A stretch of DNA of 64,000 nt from NCBI GenBank assembly GCA_963277665.1, contig OY728122.1, forward strand, positions 1,546,670,868 to 1,546,734,867, read 5' to 3'. The DNA is from Viscum album. Lineage: Eukaryota; Streptophyta; Magnoliopsida; Santalales; Viscaceae. Every line of letters starts with the position of its first letter. The first letter of the stretch is position 1. The translations under genes were made by a program, and so were the position numbers. Below the pieces are notes generated by a model. The model was not told the DNA's origin. It made no database searches and was given only the letters and a program-made list of their open reading frames with translations. This document shows, piece after piece, positions 23,450 through 36,284 of the stretch.

Positions 23450-26344
23450 TAATCTAATGCTGGATTCTTCTACCAAAAATGTATTCCTCTCCATTGTCCT
23501 AAAAAAATATGGTTCTCTTGGAACTATTCTCCCTCCAGATCTTACCTCTCATGCTTGCGATTTCCCACTCAATATTATAGGATTTCCCTAGAATCTCACT
23601 TCTATTGGCATCACCTTTTATGATAGGTTCATCTCCAGCCACCTACATGTCCTCCCGGCACTACCATTGTCTCGTTATCTATAAAAATTGATTATGTTGA
23701 ACTTTCCTATGACTATTTTTTCAACCTCAAACACTATCACCTACTCCATCAAACACCTTTGTAGGGTTCCACGTGAATGTCAATTTCTTAATCAGCAATC
23801 TAGATTGCTTGTAAATTTTTGACATTCATCTTAACATCTATCAACCAACAGTATCTAGTTATCCATGAAGGATGACTCATGTTTGATCACGTCTATGAGT
23901 TCCACTAGCTTCATCCCCTTCAACTTCCCCCTTTATCAGAACATTCAGGTTATTAGTGAAGGTCAACTTCTTGATCCTATAATCAGTTTCTGTCCAGTCC
24001 ATACTCTTCCAACTCGTGACTTCCATCGCATTTTCCTTCAGTTCCCCTACCACAATCTATTCCATTTTCTGCATCACCATCAAAAATTGTGGAAAACAAC
24101 ATAAAAATTCTTCGTGAACCCCTTTACATCAACTATGTCTTATTTATATATCCTATAGATGAAAAATTACTCTATAGGTATGCTCTCCTAATGTAATGGA
24201 AATTTTATCCCTTATGTCCATTATGATTTATTAGCCTCAGTATTATTCATTGAAACCATACCTCTCAACATGTCGATGATGATTTCATGTTCATATTGTG
24301 TATATTTTTATATTTAAATCCTTGAAAATTAAATAAAAATATACATAATAGAAATGTGAAATCTCTATATAAATGTATATAAGAATGTTTTCAAATAAAA
24401 CTACTCACGAAACAATGGAAAATAGATTGTATTATCTATATTTTGGTCACCATAAAATCTTCTGTTATTTATCATTAAACCTATGTAATATTTACTATAT
24501 TTTCACCTTTGGAGGATAATTATCTCATGAAAATATTAATGAAATTGATCCCCTAAAAACAAAAAGAATCATTCAAAGAGGATCACACACACTATTATCA
24601 CCTATATCCACTGATGGTAACTTCATTTTATAAAATCATTTACATTTTTTTTTCTTTCCTTATGCATACCAAATTATCATAAAGTGGTAAAAATTTACTC
24701 TCTATCTCTTAATGTATATATTTTTACTAAAATATATCTTTTACAGTATCAATAAATTTTAAAAAATACTCTATACCTAAACTTATCACACAACCTAACA
24801 ACACACAAAGATGAACATGCAATCTATTATCACTAATCCATAATTAGTAAATTCCTTTAATATTGTCATAAGGTTTTTTTATTTAATAATGAAAAATAAA
24901 TAATCAAATATTGGTATAATTTGTCATCATTCTATTTTAAATTAAATAAAAACATTCTAATCAGTATCCTTATTTGCTGGATCAAACAAGATAAGGTAAC
25001 TAATTGATATCGTGGTACAACATAGTCTCCCATTCTATGATCATGTTGTGATTGTACTAAAATTATATATATGGTTATAACCAATGAATTTTATTTAATA
25101 AAAAACATCCACTTATTTAATATTTTAAGGTATAAATAAAAATTCTCATACTACTATTGATTAATGAGTTTCCTTTTTGTCATAGTAACCACAAAACATT
25201 ACAAATATTATTATCTTTCAATTTAATAATAATTCATGTGGATTTAACTTCAATAATCAACCATTTTCCATATAATACTACTGGAAACTAAAATTTCATT
25301 TCAACAACAATCACCTTAGATAATTCAACTAAACTATCATAGTTTACACACATATATACATATTTTTTCACTTGTTCATATTTCATAACACTGAAAAGTA
25401 TGATTCAATTATAATGAGGTAATTATATGCATGAAATTATCTACCAACCAATATAGGTTTCAAATTCAATGAATCATATATTGAAGAAAATAACTATTAC
25501 ATGTAACTATAAAATAGATACTGCAATTAATTTTATGGTTCTCTCAAAATAAAAATTATATTTTCCACAAATGAAATGTTTAGATATTTTTTTAATATTA
25601 TGAAATAGATAATAGTAACTTATAATATATAATTTTCTTCTATACATAATTCACTAAAATTTCAATCAATAGAATATACACGTTATTTAAATTAACTAAA
25701 CTATTATATTACTACCATAACTTTGTAAACTCGTTTATTAGAGTACTATTACTTTTCTGAATAACAAGAAATACTCTAATAAATTTCCACCAATATATTA
25801 CGATATTAGAGATCCCTATTACATTTGTGTGTACTTCAATTCAGAATTCTGTTATGAAGAGCAGAGTAAACAATGTTGCAACATGCATAACCCTTATTTC
25901 TATTTTTGCAGAAAACTAGAATTTTTTTTGTAGATTTATTTCTTGAATGTTCACAATACCATATAACTTTACATTCTAATAATACCTCTACACATTCAAG
26001 AACATTCCATGACCACATGAAGAATTACAAATTTATGTTTTCCATTCACATCAATGGGTATAAATGTTGATGAATTTGTGAAAAATAGTGGGTATCAAAA
26101 TATGTTTATATTAAATGGAAAAAATACCATAAAATTGGATATTTATGTCTTCGTGATGGAAAACCACCAATTATTGTGCATTTCTATGTATACAACACTA
26201 TGAGTGAAACCAAAAACAAAATACAAGCCTTAACGTATATTTTAAATTATGTGGTTAAAATTTATTGAATATTTGTGTTTAATTTTTTATTAACACATAT
26301 TTCGTATGAATCATTGATGAAAGAAACCAAAGGACTACAATTTC
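23450..26344. other. Helitron 5' region without recognised gene
   Basis: The first 670 bp (about 23450-24120) are pyrimidine-rich on the plus strand and less AT-biased than the rest, with a 79-aa ORF at 23865-24104 (plus). The remainder is AT-rich. Some Helitrons carry host-gene fragments or RPA-like genes in such positions, but no motif supports either here. Confidence 0.45.
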
Positions 26345-27110
26345 ATTAAATGTTGTTGAGAAGCTCCATGATATTCTTCCTGATAACAACATTTTAGTAC
26401 GTTAATTTAGAACTATAATGGATGTTTTTGAGATTCATGAAATGACAAATTTAAAGTAATTATTTCTCAATAGAAGGGGAAGGGTTGCATAAATATATAA
26501 CATACCATCCTCATTATTGATTTTAATTATCATTGTAAATGACCATAAAGATCATAATCATGATGGGGATATCATCATTCAAAGAAAAAGTGGTTAATTT
26601 CAACAGCTAGATGGGCTTCATCCAATGTACCTTATTTTCCAATATCCAATGGTTTTAATAGGTGGATAAGAGAAATATTGGGAGGACATATTACATCATG
26701 ATACATCCTTTACTATAAGTGAAAAAATCAATAATTTAACAATAAGAGAGTATGTTTCATTTCACATTCAATTTTTTTACAATGATTCATCGATTTTTAT
26801 TTGTTCAAGCATTCATCAGAAACAATTTATCTAGACGAATATACATTGATTACATCTCAATGGAAATTTTTTATTCCAAATAGTCAAAAGTTCATGAGTG
26901 ATTATCTATACAATTGGATTCAATATTCATTCCTTATAGGTGATTGATATAGTCCTCAATGTGGGAAGCATATCATTTCACCTTCATCATTTACATGTGG
27001 TCTAAGAAATATGATTCAAAATTACCAAGATTCTATATTAATTTATAATTCAGAAGTGTATTCATACTTGTTTTTAAGCATTACATTTTATATGATGTGA
27101 AATTAAATTT
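26345..27110 (+). pseudogene. Helitron RepHel: N-terminal Helitron-like domain
   Basis: This is the start of the Rep/helicase protein of the Helitron. The reading shows, in order: an FRTIMDVFE-like piece (family: FRMARDRFE), YNIPSS (YNLPT), HDGDIIIQRKSG (RDIIVQ..SG), LHPMYLIFQYP (LHPSYMPLQYPLLFP) and an open stretch at about 26957-27103 with CGKHIISPSSFTCGLRNM followed by IQNYQDS. The family form of the latter is GKRIILPSSFTGGPRYM then QNYQDAM. The order and spacing match plant Helitron proteins well. Several stops (mostly TAA, TAG, TGA at family Gln, Arg or Trp sites) and frameshifts interrupt it. Confidence 0.85.
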
Positions 27111-27339
27111 TAAAATATGATAGAGTAGAAAATATTAACCAATTGTACTATCCTCATATAGTGTCATGAATTTTCAATATTAATCACGAACATCTCATGA
27201 ATGATTTATGAGAGGGATGTTTACTTGGAATGTTTTGAGTAGGTACATATATTTGTTAATGTAATTATATATGTTTAAAATGAACTTTTTTATTTTTCCT
27301 TGTTACATGTTAATCTAATTACCCTATTGTCCCCAATGT

Positions 27340-28110
27340 AGTTTTTTATACAGTAGAGTTTCATAAATGAGTGTTGACACATGTGAACATTATATTATTT
27401 CTTTTCCATGAAGACAAAGTTATCACTAAAAAAGTCATTAACAATATGGTTTCTGTGGAAATTCCAAATAAACAGAAATTCCCAGAACTTCATGAAGAAT
27501 ACATAAATGTTATGATATATGGGCCTTGTGGTGATGCTAATCATTAATCACTATGTATACAGAATGGAAAATGATTAATTTTTTATCAAAAATTATTTGG
27601 TCTGCATACAATAATTGATAATGATGAATATATTATATATAATATATGATGGTCTTGAAGTAAAAATGTAAAGAATGAAATTTCATTGGAAAATTAGTTT
27701 TTTTCCAATATAAACTAATATTGTGGTTGATGTGTCAAGCTCATCTACATGAAGAATTTTTAAATCAATCATCTTCTTTCAAAAACACTTTTAAATATAA
27801 AAGAATTTATCTTGATAATGTCATTGAGGCACTCAATAACACCAATAATAGAAAAAATGTATGTCAATAGTGTAGACGAGATTAATATGTACTATGAATA
27901 TTGATAAATCACACCTTGTGATGCTTCTTGGAGGATATTTTATTCTGATGTCGATTATAGATATCCAATAGTTTACAATTTGAATTTTTATTTACCAAGA
28001 CAATACACTATAACCTAAACATATGGTGAAATTTTTTAAGTCATATTGAAAAAGAGAAAAAATTCTAATACCTTGATTACAAATTAATTTGAGGAAAATA
28101 TGTATCCAAA
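27340..28110 (+). pseudogene. Helitron RepHel: Rep (HUH endonuclease) domain
   Basis: The Rep domain nicks and joins DNA ends during rolling-circle transposition. The reading at 27353-27420 is VEFHK, stop, VLTHVNIILFLFHEDK; the family has VEFQKRGLPHAHILLFL. The second His of the HUH metal-binding motif is thus Asn (27386-27388). Next come ELHEEYINVMIYGPCGD (about 27488-27538), matching the family's HGPCG block, a SSSFKNTFKYKR piece (about 27770-27805; family SRSVKYLFKYINKG, the Tyr region, one Tyr replaced by Asn) and ITPCDASWRIF (about 27910-27943; family ISACEASWRIF), followed by YLPRQYTIT. The domain is dead by both stops and lost catalytic residues. Confidence 0.85.
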
Positions 28111-29079
28111 TCGTAACACTCTAAAATATTCCTAATTCAAATTATGATATTTCTTGAACTCCTATTGAAAAAATGGCATCTAGGCATGTATTGATTCTAT
28201 ATTGGAAGGTTGTACTATTTGTTTCATGCATCTACATATCTATATTACTTTTAGAAAATGCTTAATATATTTAATGATGCGACATCATATGACACTATTA
28301 GAATAGTAAATAACATTTCTCATCAAACATTCATACATTCATGTTCAGCTTTGGGAATGATAACTAATGATAATGAGTTTATTTAAGCACTAAAAGATGT
28401 TTTGGTTTGGTGGAATTGGACATTCCATGTGATGAATATTCTCAAGTACGTCATTCTCAAATACTATTTCTTGACCTGATGTTGTATGGAAAGAAACCTT
28501 AAATATCATAATGGAATATATTGTATATACCGAATGACAGTGGCTTCAAATACAAGGCACAAGATTTTATATTTTTTACGATTATTTTTTACAGAAATTT
28601 ATAGATTCCACCATTAAAATTTTTTACAATATATTGCTTATATATTTATAATTATATGTTACAGAATAACTTCTAATGATATCAATAATTTAATGCATGA
28701 TTCATTAGATAAATATATTTGTTATAACTATTGATCCTATTTTTTCAAATGAAAAAAAATTGTACTTTCTTATGCCTTCAATATATTAATTAAATTCGAT
28801 ATTAGAACATTATTTCACCAAACAATAATTGAGTTTCATATCGATGTTTTACCATTTTAGTTTATGTTGTATCTTAATGTATATACTTTAATTATACAAT
28901 CCAATGTTGATAACTGATGAAATATATTATTGTATTTTTTTGTAAAACTTATTCACTCTCTTGTAGATTTTTCAGCCACAGATCATCAAAGGAACTTATA
29001 TGTTTTGATTGAAATAGACAACATTATCCACATAAATGTTATATATCTTTCATGTTAGCCACTAATTCTAGTTATAGAT
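28111..29079 (+). pseudogene. Helitron RepHel: linker between Rep and helicase
   Basis: AT-rich sequence connecting the recognised Rep and helicase parts. Pieces such as FNDATSYDTIR (about 28272-28304) fit the family segment between the domains (LR.V.G..Y.TF...C), but stops and frame changes are dense. I could not place it residue by residue. Confidence 0.5.
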
Positions 29080-30570
29080 ACATCAATTGATACTCAAGAA
29101 AATCAGTTGATGGTAGATGAATATAATTATAATAGGAAAAAATTTCATAATGAGTTCAAATATTTACATAGTATGTTTGCTGATGAAGAAAAACAAGTGA
29201 TGGGTGTCATTATGTTTGTGTTATCATCTACTAATGGGTTTTTTCCTTGCAGGGATTTTTAGTCACATATATGACTTTTATTTGTAGTGTATTAACATGT
29301 TACTAAGTTAAAAGGATAAAAAAAACTTCATTGTTTAATCTTGCGGAATAGAATCATTACAGATAAAAATGGGAGGAAAACACATGCTAAATGTCAAATT
29401 CCAATATCTACTAATAAGAAGTATATTTTTAATATTTAAAATGAGATTGATGGCCCAAAACTAATTTAGTCAATCGAATTTATTTTCAAGGATGAGGCTC
29501 AAATGCTTCATAAACACTATTTCTATGATCATGATAAAACATTATGATATTTTTTGTCATTAAAAATGAAAATTAATCAAATTTACCATTTTGTGGTCTC
29601 ATAGTTATCTAGGGTTAATTTTTTTGAAAAAAATATATTATAATCTTAAATGGTCAATGAAGTGAAATTGTGAGTTCTTATATGTTGTTATCATATCTAT
29701 CGCAATACTAAAATGTTTTAACATTGGTGAAAACAAATGTTTATATTAAACTAATTCAAATGAATGTACAGATGGCGTAATGGAGTTTAGTAAGAGGACT
29801 TTGGAGATTGGTCAAGGTCAAATTGGTGATCTCAGAGACAGTGAATAAGTCATTCAAATTACATCATGATATCAAATAACAAGGGATAATTCCCCAATCC
29901 CTATATCTATTGAGATTTCATAACCATATATCTATCATAACTTTAGAGATGTTTCTTATTATAATGCCTGTATTATAATATCACAAACCTGTGACATTGT
30001 TCAGGACATAAATGACTCTATCTTAACACTTAGTAAATCTAAAAACAATGATTACTTCAGTTCTAATTTTTTTTATAATTTTATTTATGATATATATAGT
30101 CCTAAGAACATATATAAAATTGACGTTTTAAATGGTATCAATGTCTATGGGAAAGTTGAACACAAAATTTCATTATTGACTGGGGAACCTGTTATATTGC
30201 ATAGAAATTTAGACTAACCAAAGGGATCATGTAATGGTGCTTATATGAATCCTACACACTTGGTTGAGCAAGTCATTGGGGAAAAATATTTACATGGATG
30301 TATTTCAATGTATCTTTCTTTCATTCCAGGAATAATGATAGAACAATCTAATAATAAATGGCCTTTCAAAAAACAAACAAGACAATCTCCTTTGACTATT
30401 TCATATTCCATGACTATTTATAAAAGTAAATAAAGGTCTTTATATTGTGTTTCATTATTTACTAGAAATAATATGTTCTCTCATGGGTATCATTTTTCCC
30501 ATATCATGTTTCACAATATAGTGGTGTTTGAGAATAGTTATTGATGATAGAGATCACCCATCCTTTGATT
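29080..30570 (+). pseudogene. Helitron RepHel: Pif1-type helicase domain
   Basis: This is the superfamily 1 helicase that unwinds DNA during transposition. Readable signposts are: FKDEAQMLHKHYF (about 29485-29523; family WDEAPMTHRYCFE, motif II), TLEIGQGQIGDLRDS (about 29800-29845; family ILKIGDGKIG), ISQTCDIVQDINDSILTL (about 29972-30025; family APTNDDVDIINEYML), GEPVILHRNLD (about 30184-30216; family GVPVMLLRNLD), WPFKKQTRQSPLTISYSM (30359-30412) then TIYKSK (family WPFKLIRRQFPI.VSYAMTINKSQGQ), and MFSHG (30474-30488). The Walker A loop (G.GGTGKT) cannot be found near 29250 and seems lost. A 62-aa open stretch (30245-30433) is the best preserved piece. Confidence 0.88.
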
Positions 30571-33500
30571 TCACATAAAACTCTATCTATAGAGAACATT
30601 TTCACATACTTTGTTAGGTATATTATAATTTATAATAAATACACTTCAATGCTCTTATCTATTACAGATAAGTAGATATAAATGACTTTCATTATATGTT
30701 TCTATGTTATAATTGTAATCTAATTTAAAACATACAAAATTTAAAATAAATAACTATCAATAACTCATTTCAAATATATTATAGTTGATGATGATGAATT
30801 GTTGAAGTTAAATCTTCATGTATTAAATATATAGTGAAAATCATCATCCATGTATAACATAGCTATTAGAGATCTAATTTATGGAGATGAAAAAGCGAGT
30901 TTTCTAAATAACCATGTTATTGTATTGATATTATTTCCATAACACTATTATTATGTACTACTTATATTTCAAGACATTCTACTATAACAATGACATGGGT
31001 AATATTTTATTAAAAAATATTAGTCACTTCTATAAATTAACTACTACAGGGGAAAATATGCAATTTATAATTACAAAATACCATATAATCTCTAGTAAAA
31101 ACCCCTCTTGTGTGAAATCCTCTACTAAACTATACAAAAATTTCAAATTGCTCCTACAAAATTTAGATATATGGGGACAAGAAATGATTGATGGCTATTT
31201 CTCACATCAACAACATATGTTTGACCAACTGATGTTCAACTACCAAAGTTCATTTTGGAATACACTTATCATTATAAAATTGTTCAGACAATGTTTCAGA
31301 ACAAAACATATTAGGTAGATTTTATTACTAATATATGTGATTACGTTTTTTTATTATTCATGTCATGTTGAATGAATTTTTTAAAGAACACATTGTGAAA
31401 AAATACATCAGGCACTACATAGTCATGAGATTAATCACTTCCTATATCATATAATATTTCTTTGTTGATAATTTCATCATATTGTTCTAATGTTTTTCAT
31501 ATAGATTTTAAATTAATTTTAAATTTCATTGAAATTACAGGACATCTACATCAGTCATACCCTATATACTCTATTTATATTACCAACCAAAAGATCCAAA
31601 TTGGTTTAGAGGATTAGTGTTTTGAAAGAATTCTTTCTAACATCATGTGACTAAAATATTCTTATTAAAAACAATGTTTCTATATTTTCATACAAAGTAT
31701 TATTAATTATCATTAGCTTATGGGGAGTGTTTTACATATAATGACACAATACATTGAAAATAAAAAATGAATCCTTTAAGGTAATTATGTTTAAACTAGT
31801 CAGGGAAATGTTATTTTGTTGAATTCTTTCTATCTACATATTACAACATTCATATGACTATTTATTTCTCTATTTAAATATTCTTCACTTAACAATATTT
31901 TATTATTCATGAACATCTTTTGAAATCTGTTATTGTCACAACTACAATTAATGAATAAAAAATACTAATTATCATAGACATTCCAATAGTCTAAAACATA
32001 AAAAACATGTATATTTTCCCTTTTATTACTTATGTTGCTTTGATGATTGAAAAAAACAACCTCATAAATGAATAATATAGAAATTGTTTTTTATGATTCA
32101 TATTATTCAATAATTAGGAATGGGTTGTTCATTCAATCACAATTTAAGAGTCCACCATCCAGACATTGAAATAGTTATAATATGCCATCTCTATTTTGGA
32201 GTACCCAAAATCCATTTCAGATGTTAAAAAGTGTTTTGTGAAAGTAAGATATATTGAATTTGAAATTTCATTATGTATTCTTCATTACCAGACATTTAAT
32301 TCATACTATAATCTAAATAATAAAATCACTAACTATTTTGTAGCTGATTATGTGTTTGAATTCAAGTACAATAAAAAGTTATCAAAGAACCCATAATGGT
32401 TAATTTGAATAATGAATATCTAGAATGAATAATTTGTAAACTATGTATGTCCACATTTGGTTCTAGAATTTAAAAAAATCCTCAACTTCCACTACTCCTA
32501 GGTTTTCATGTTTTTATTTAGTACATATTATTGCCTTGATATTTTATCGGTATCCAACTTCAAAACTATTGAAATGACTCAATGACTTCATAAAACATTA
32601 AATACAATAGATTGAGAGTGAAAAAACTTGAGATACATCACAAAGACTCATTTTTTGTCATTCTCTTTGAGAACTATGACATGAAATTTATAAAAAAAAT
32701 AGCTTCTCAAATGAGAGATTCATTGATACAAGCCTAATTGTTAATCTATTTTTTATATTCACATATATGTTCTTAATTAAACTCACACTATTGTTTAATT
32801 ATAAATTAGTATGATGATGAGTTTCTTCCATTATATCTTAATATTTTCAAATCAAAAAGTGTAATGTTTGCAATAGATGTTAGAGGTTTCAAAAATTCAA
32901 AATCAGCACCATTTTTCAAGACATAACACATACCAAGTTATCTATATCACTAATAACCAAAATAATATCACATATTTTCATCAAATAATTGAAGGCCTCT
33001 AGGAAACTAGATATTGAAATTTAAGAAAATGCATTTTCAACCATATAAATTTCCCATAATAGTAATACTTTTAATATTCATTATATAGGATCATCATTAC
33101 TATGAATCTTCATAAGTAAGTATTACCATTAACAAATACTAGGTACTATTTTTTTATTTTTTCCATTTTATTTTATTAGACAACATATACAAAATTATTG
33201 TAATATTCATTTATACTTTTGTCATAAGAACATGGAAGCGTTGGATGTTTAGGTCTCAGTTACAATAATGATAATGGTTTCTTTCAACAACAATGAATAT
33301 TTCATATACTTAGGTAGTTTTTTTATAATTTACTTTTATTTTTATTACATTAATAGGGTAGAAAAATTGTATTTTTTAGTTCTCTTTATGTTATTTGTAT
33401 TATTAAAGCACTCTACATTTGTTTTTCTCAAATTACAATGGGTAAAAAACTGATTTCTGCATCAATGATTACATTTTCCAGTATTCATTTCAGAATATTA

Positions 33501-34420
33501 ATTGAAGTGATTTCATATTGTACAATAATCTGTTTAGTGAGTTTGATGTTGAATGTGTGGTATAACGAAATGATAATATGTCCTGAGACTCTGTGACAAC
33601 AAAAAACCATGTCAGTGAACTGCATTCCCATTTAAAGGAACGCTTAAGCAGAAATTCAAACAAAATTGACAAAAATTTGGTGATGAAATTTATAGGTATT
33701 GGAAAAACCTTATTGAAGTTGTTATTTTCAAGTTTTCATCAACATTTTAACTTCCAATTTTAAATCTACTTTGGTAAAAGTCTACAAATAATGTGTTATA
33801 ACTTGTTTAAGGTACAAATGTATCCTTTCGAACCGGTATAGACAATACACTGAAGAAATTTCATACATTATGTTTTCTCATATATAATTAATTGTGCCAT
33901 ATAATTAAATAACTAACAACCATGATCAAGAAGTGCTGATCCACTACAGCAAGGAGACACAACACTTATAGAAGGCTATTAGTAACATAGAGTTATGAAG
34001 AGAGTGTGAGTCTAAAGGGCTGACCAGATGCTGTTAAAACAAATATCTATTGTTAAAGTTTTCACTCTTCTTTTGGGTAATTAGATAATATGTGTAAACA
34101 TTTTATAATTGTTCCTTGGTGTTAAAACAATATCGATTGTGTTATATTCACAATGAATATTTGTATCCTTCAATGTTTTTTCATTACATTTTCTTATTCA
34201 AAATATGTGATACTTAACGTTTCTTATTTCTCCATGTTGAAAATAAATTTTCATTCCTTTTTATATATATTTTATGATCACTATTATAGTAATGATTTTT
34301 GAGAAAATTCAACAACTATTCAAATATAATATATTACTAAAGTTGTAATTCTAATATATTCTTAACTAATTTTTATTATTTACATCTCAAAATATTTATG
34401 CATTTTAAAAATTATATTTC
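30571..34420. other. Helitron 3' region without recognised gene
   Basis: AT-rich sequence between the helicase and the 3' hairpin. It holds a 121-aa ORF (30953-31318, plus), a 66-aa ORF (32196-32396, plus) and a stretch at about 33510-33740 that is almost open. None shows a motif I recognise. RPA-like genes are known near plant Helitron helicases, but I cannot support one here. Confidence 0.45.
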
Positions 34421-34430
34421 ATTAATAGCA

Positions 34431-34462
34431 TCGTGCATATGAACGAGAGAGGTACTAGCCAG
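34431..34462 (+). mobile_element. Helitron 3' terminus: hairpin plus CTAG/CCAG
   Basis: TCGTGCATATGAACGA (34431-34446) is a 16-nt palindrome with one mismatch. It is followed by GAGAGGTACTAGCCAG and then T. Helitrons end in a short hairpin about 10 to 12 nt before CTRR, with T as the next host base. CTAG ends at 34458 (next base C) and CCAG at 34462 (next base T). Which one is the true end is open. Confidence 0.6.
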
Positions 34463-35765
34463 TTAACTAATTTTTTCTAATGTATATTAATTAAAAATTA
34501 ATATTTATTAAATTCATTGACGATATTAATATCAATTAATAAAAAATGTTAACTATATAATATGATTTAAAATTTAGTAATATTATTTTCTAATAAATAT
34601 TAATTACTAGTTTATATTAATTGTTAATAAATACTCAGAGTTATTATTTTAATAATAAAAAATAATAATATAATTATTTTTTATTTAATAATTAGTAATT
34701 AATCAATATATGATTACTTACCAGAAATAATACTTACTAATAATCTACTAAATTATTAATTAAAGATTAATTTCGTCATAAATATTAATAATTATGATTA
34801 ACCAATTACTATTTAATATTTAGAATTATTATTTAGTTATTCAATATTAATAATAATGAATAAATTATTAAATTACTAATTGTTAATCAATTATTATTAT
34901 ATTAGGTTTAATTAACAAACTAATTGATCTTAATAAGACTGAATCATTAATAAATATTAAATAAATAATAGAATTTAATATTTAATAATGTTAATTTCTA
35001 ATAAATATTATTAACTAAAATAATGATAATTTCAAATAAATATTTAAAATTTCTATTTAGTAACTAAATATTAAAAATATTTTTACACTTAAATGATATT
35101 AATTAATTGGAAATTATTAAATATATAATTACATACTAATAATATGAAGTAAAAATTAACGACAAAAATAATTATGAACTAATAATTAATTATTATTATT
35201 ATTATTATAAAATTATTAAAATATATTTTAAAATACTATTAAGTGTTAAATATTTTTAATAATGAATAACTTTTTATAATACTAATGATTATTTAATTAT
35301 TATTAATTTATATTTATATAATTAAATACTTGTTTGTAATTAATAATAATTACTAAATAATTATAATAAAATAATATTATTTGGTATTTGAAAATATTAA
35401 TTTTTATTAATAATTGTTTAATAATAAATATTTAAAATTATTCTTTACTAAAAAATTAGTAATAATTATTATTATACATTATATATTTAACATTTATTAA
35501 TTAGTTATTATTAATATTATTTTTTATCAATTATTTATTATTTAATTTCTCATTGATTTAAAAATATTATATATTATTAACTATTTATTAATCATTAGTT
35601 TTTTAATAATAATATAAAATACTAATTAATAATACTAATAAATAATGTTTTAACTATTAATAATATAAATTAGTAAATTATAAATAATTATTATTGAACA
35701 TTAATAGTTAATTGGATTTATTAGTAATTGAATAAAATTGATTAATAATAATATATGACTAATTC
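34463..35765. repeat. AT-only low-complexity block, right part
   Basis: About 1.3 kb built almost entirely from TTAAT, AATAAT, ATTATT and TTAATTA words, with very few G or C. No strict period is visible. It starts exactly behind the Helitron end. Confidence 0.75.
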
Positions 35766-36284
35766 TTTATATGAAAAAGAGAACCATAATCCCACATAAA
35801 AAATTTCAATGTTTTTTAGGGCACGCCCCCTAATAAAAGAGAGCCTAGAATGATAGTTAATGTCACAATTCGAGACAATTTTAGTGGGACTTATACTAAA
35901 TATAAATTAACTAATAAATTATGTTGAATGATTTGGCTATATATATATAAAAAAAAGTTACTTAAATAAGAAAATTAATATTTATAATATGATATTTTAA
36001 TTAGTGAAAAATTTAAAGGGACCTTGAAAATTTTGCCCTAAATTTCTTGCAAAGGCATCATAGTCCCTATTTCCAATGCGGCACAATGTTCAAAATCATT
36101 TTTATTGGGAATCATTTAAAAAAAATTAAAAAACCCAAAAAAGTCTCACTTATAGTTATAAAAAACCTACATTTATGGAAGGTAGTGAGTGAGAAGGGTA
36201 TATGTGATGAATATGGGAGGCATGTCCTATATGATAACAAAATGGGGCTCCTCGGGGAAAAATAATTGTACTGCCCATAATTAA
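35766..36284. other. Unassigned sequence before element C
   Basis: It contains GCACGCCCCCTAATAAAAGA (35821-35840), loosely like 22966-22986, and a 72-aa ORF (36047-36265, plus) without motif. No gene is recognised. Confidence 0.4.

Larger units (their letters stand above)
23448..34462 (+). mobile_element. Decayed autonomous Helitron (about 11 kb)
   Basis: Helitrons are rolling-circle DNA transposons that insert between A and T and carry a Rep/helicase gene. Here a RepHel pseudogene in correct domain order lies at about 26345-30570. A near-perfect palindrome followed within about 12 bp by CTAG and CCAG marks the 3' end at 34458 or 34462. The 5' end is proposed at the TC of 23448 because the AT-only block stops there and an A precedes it; the first bases read TCTAATCTAATGC. 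The length fits autonomous plant Helitrons. The 3' end call is moderate and the 5' end call is weak. Confidence 0.65.

Noticed and set aside
33490..33672. A 60-aa ORF on the minus strand opposite a nearly open plus-strand stretch
   Set aside because: It has no motif and no neighbours on the minus strand. The plus-strand reading is the more likely coding relic, if either is.
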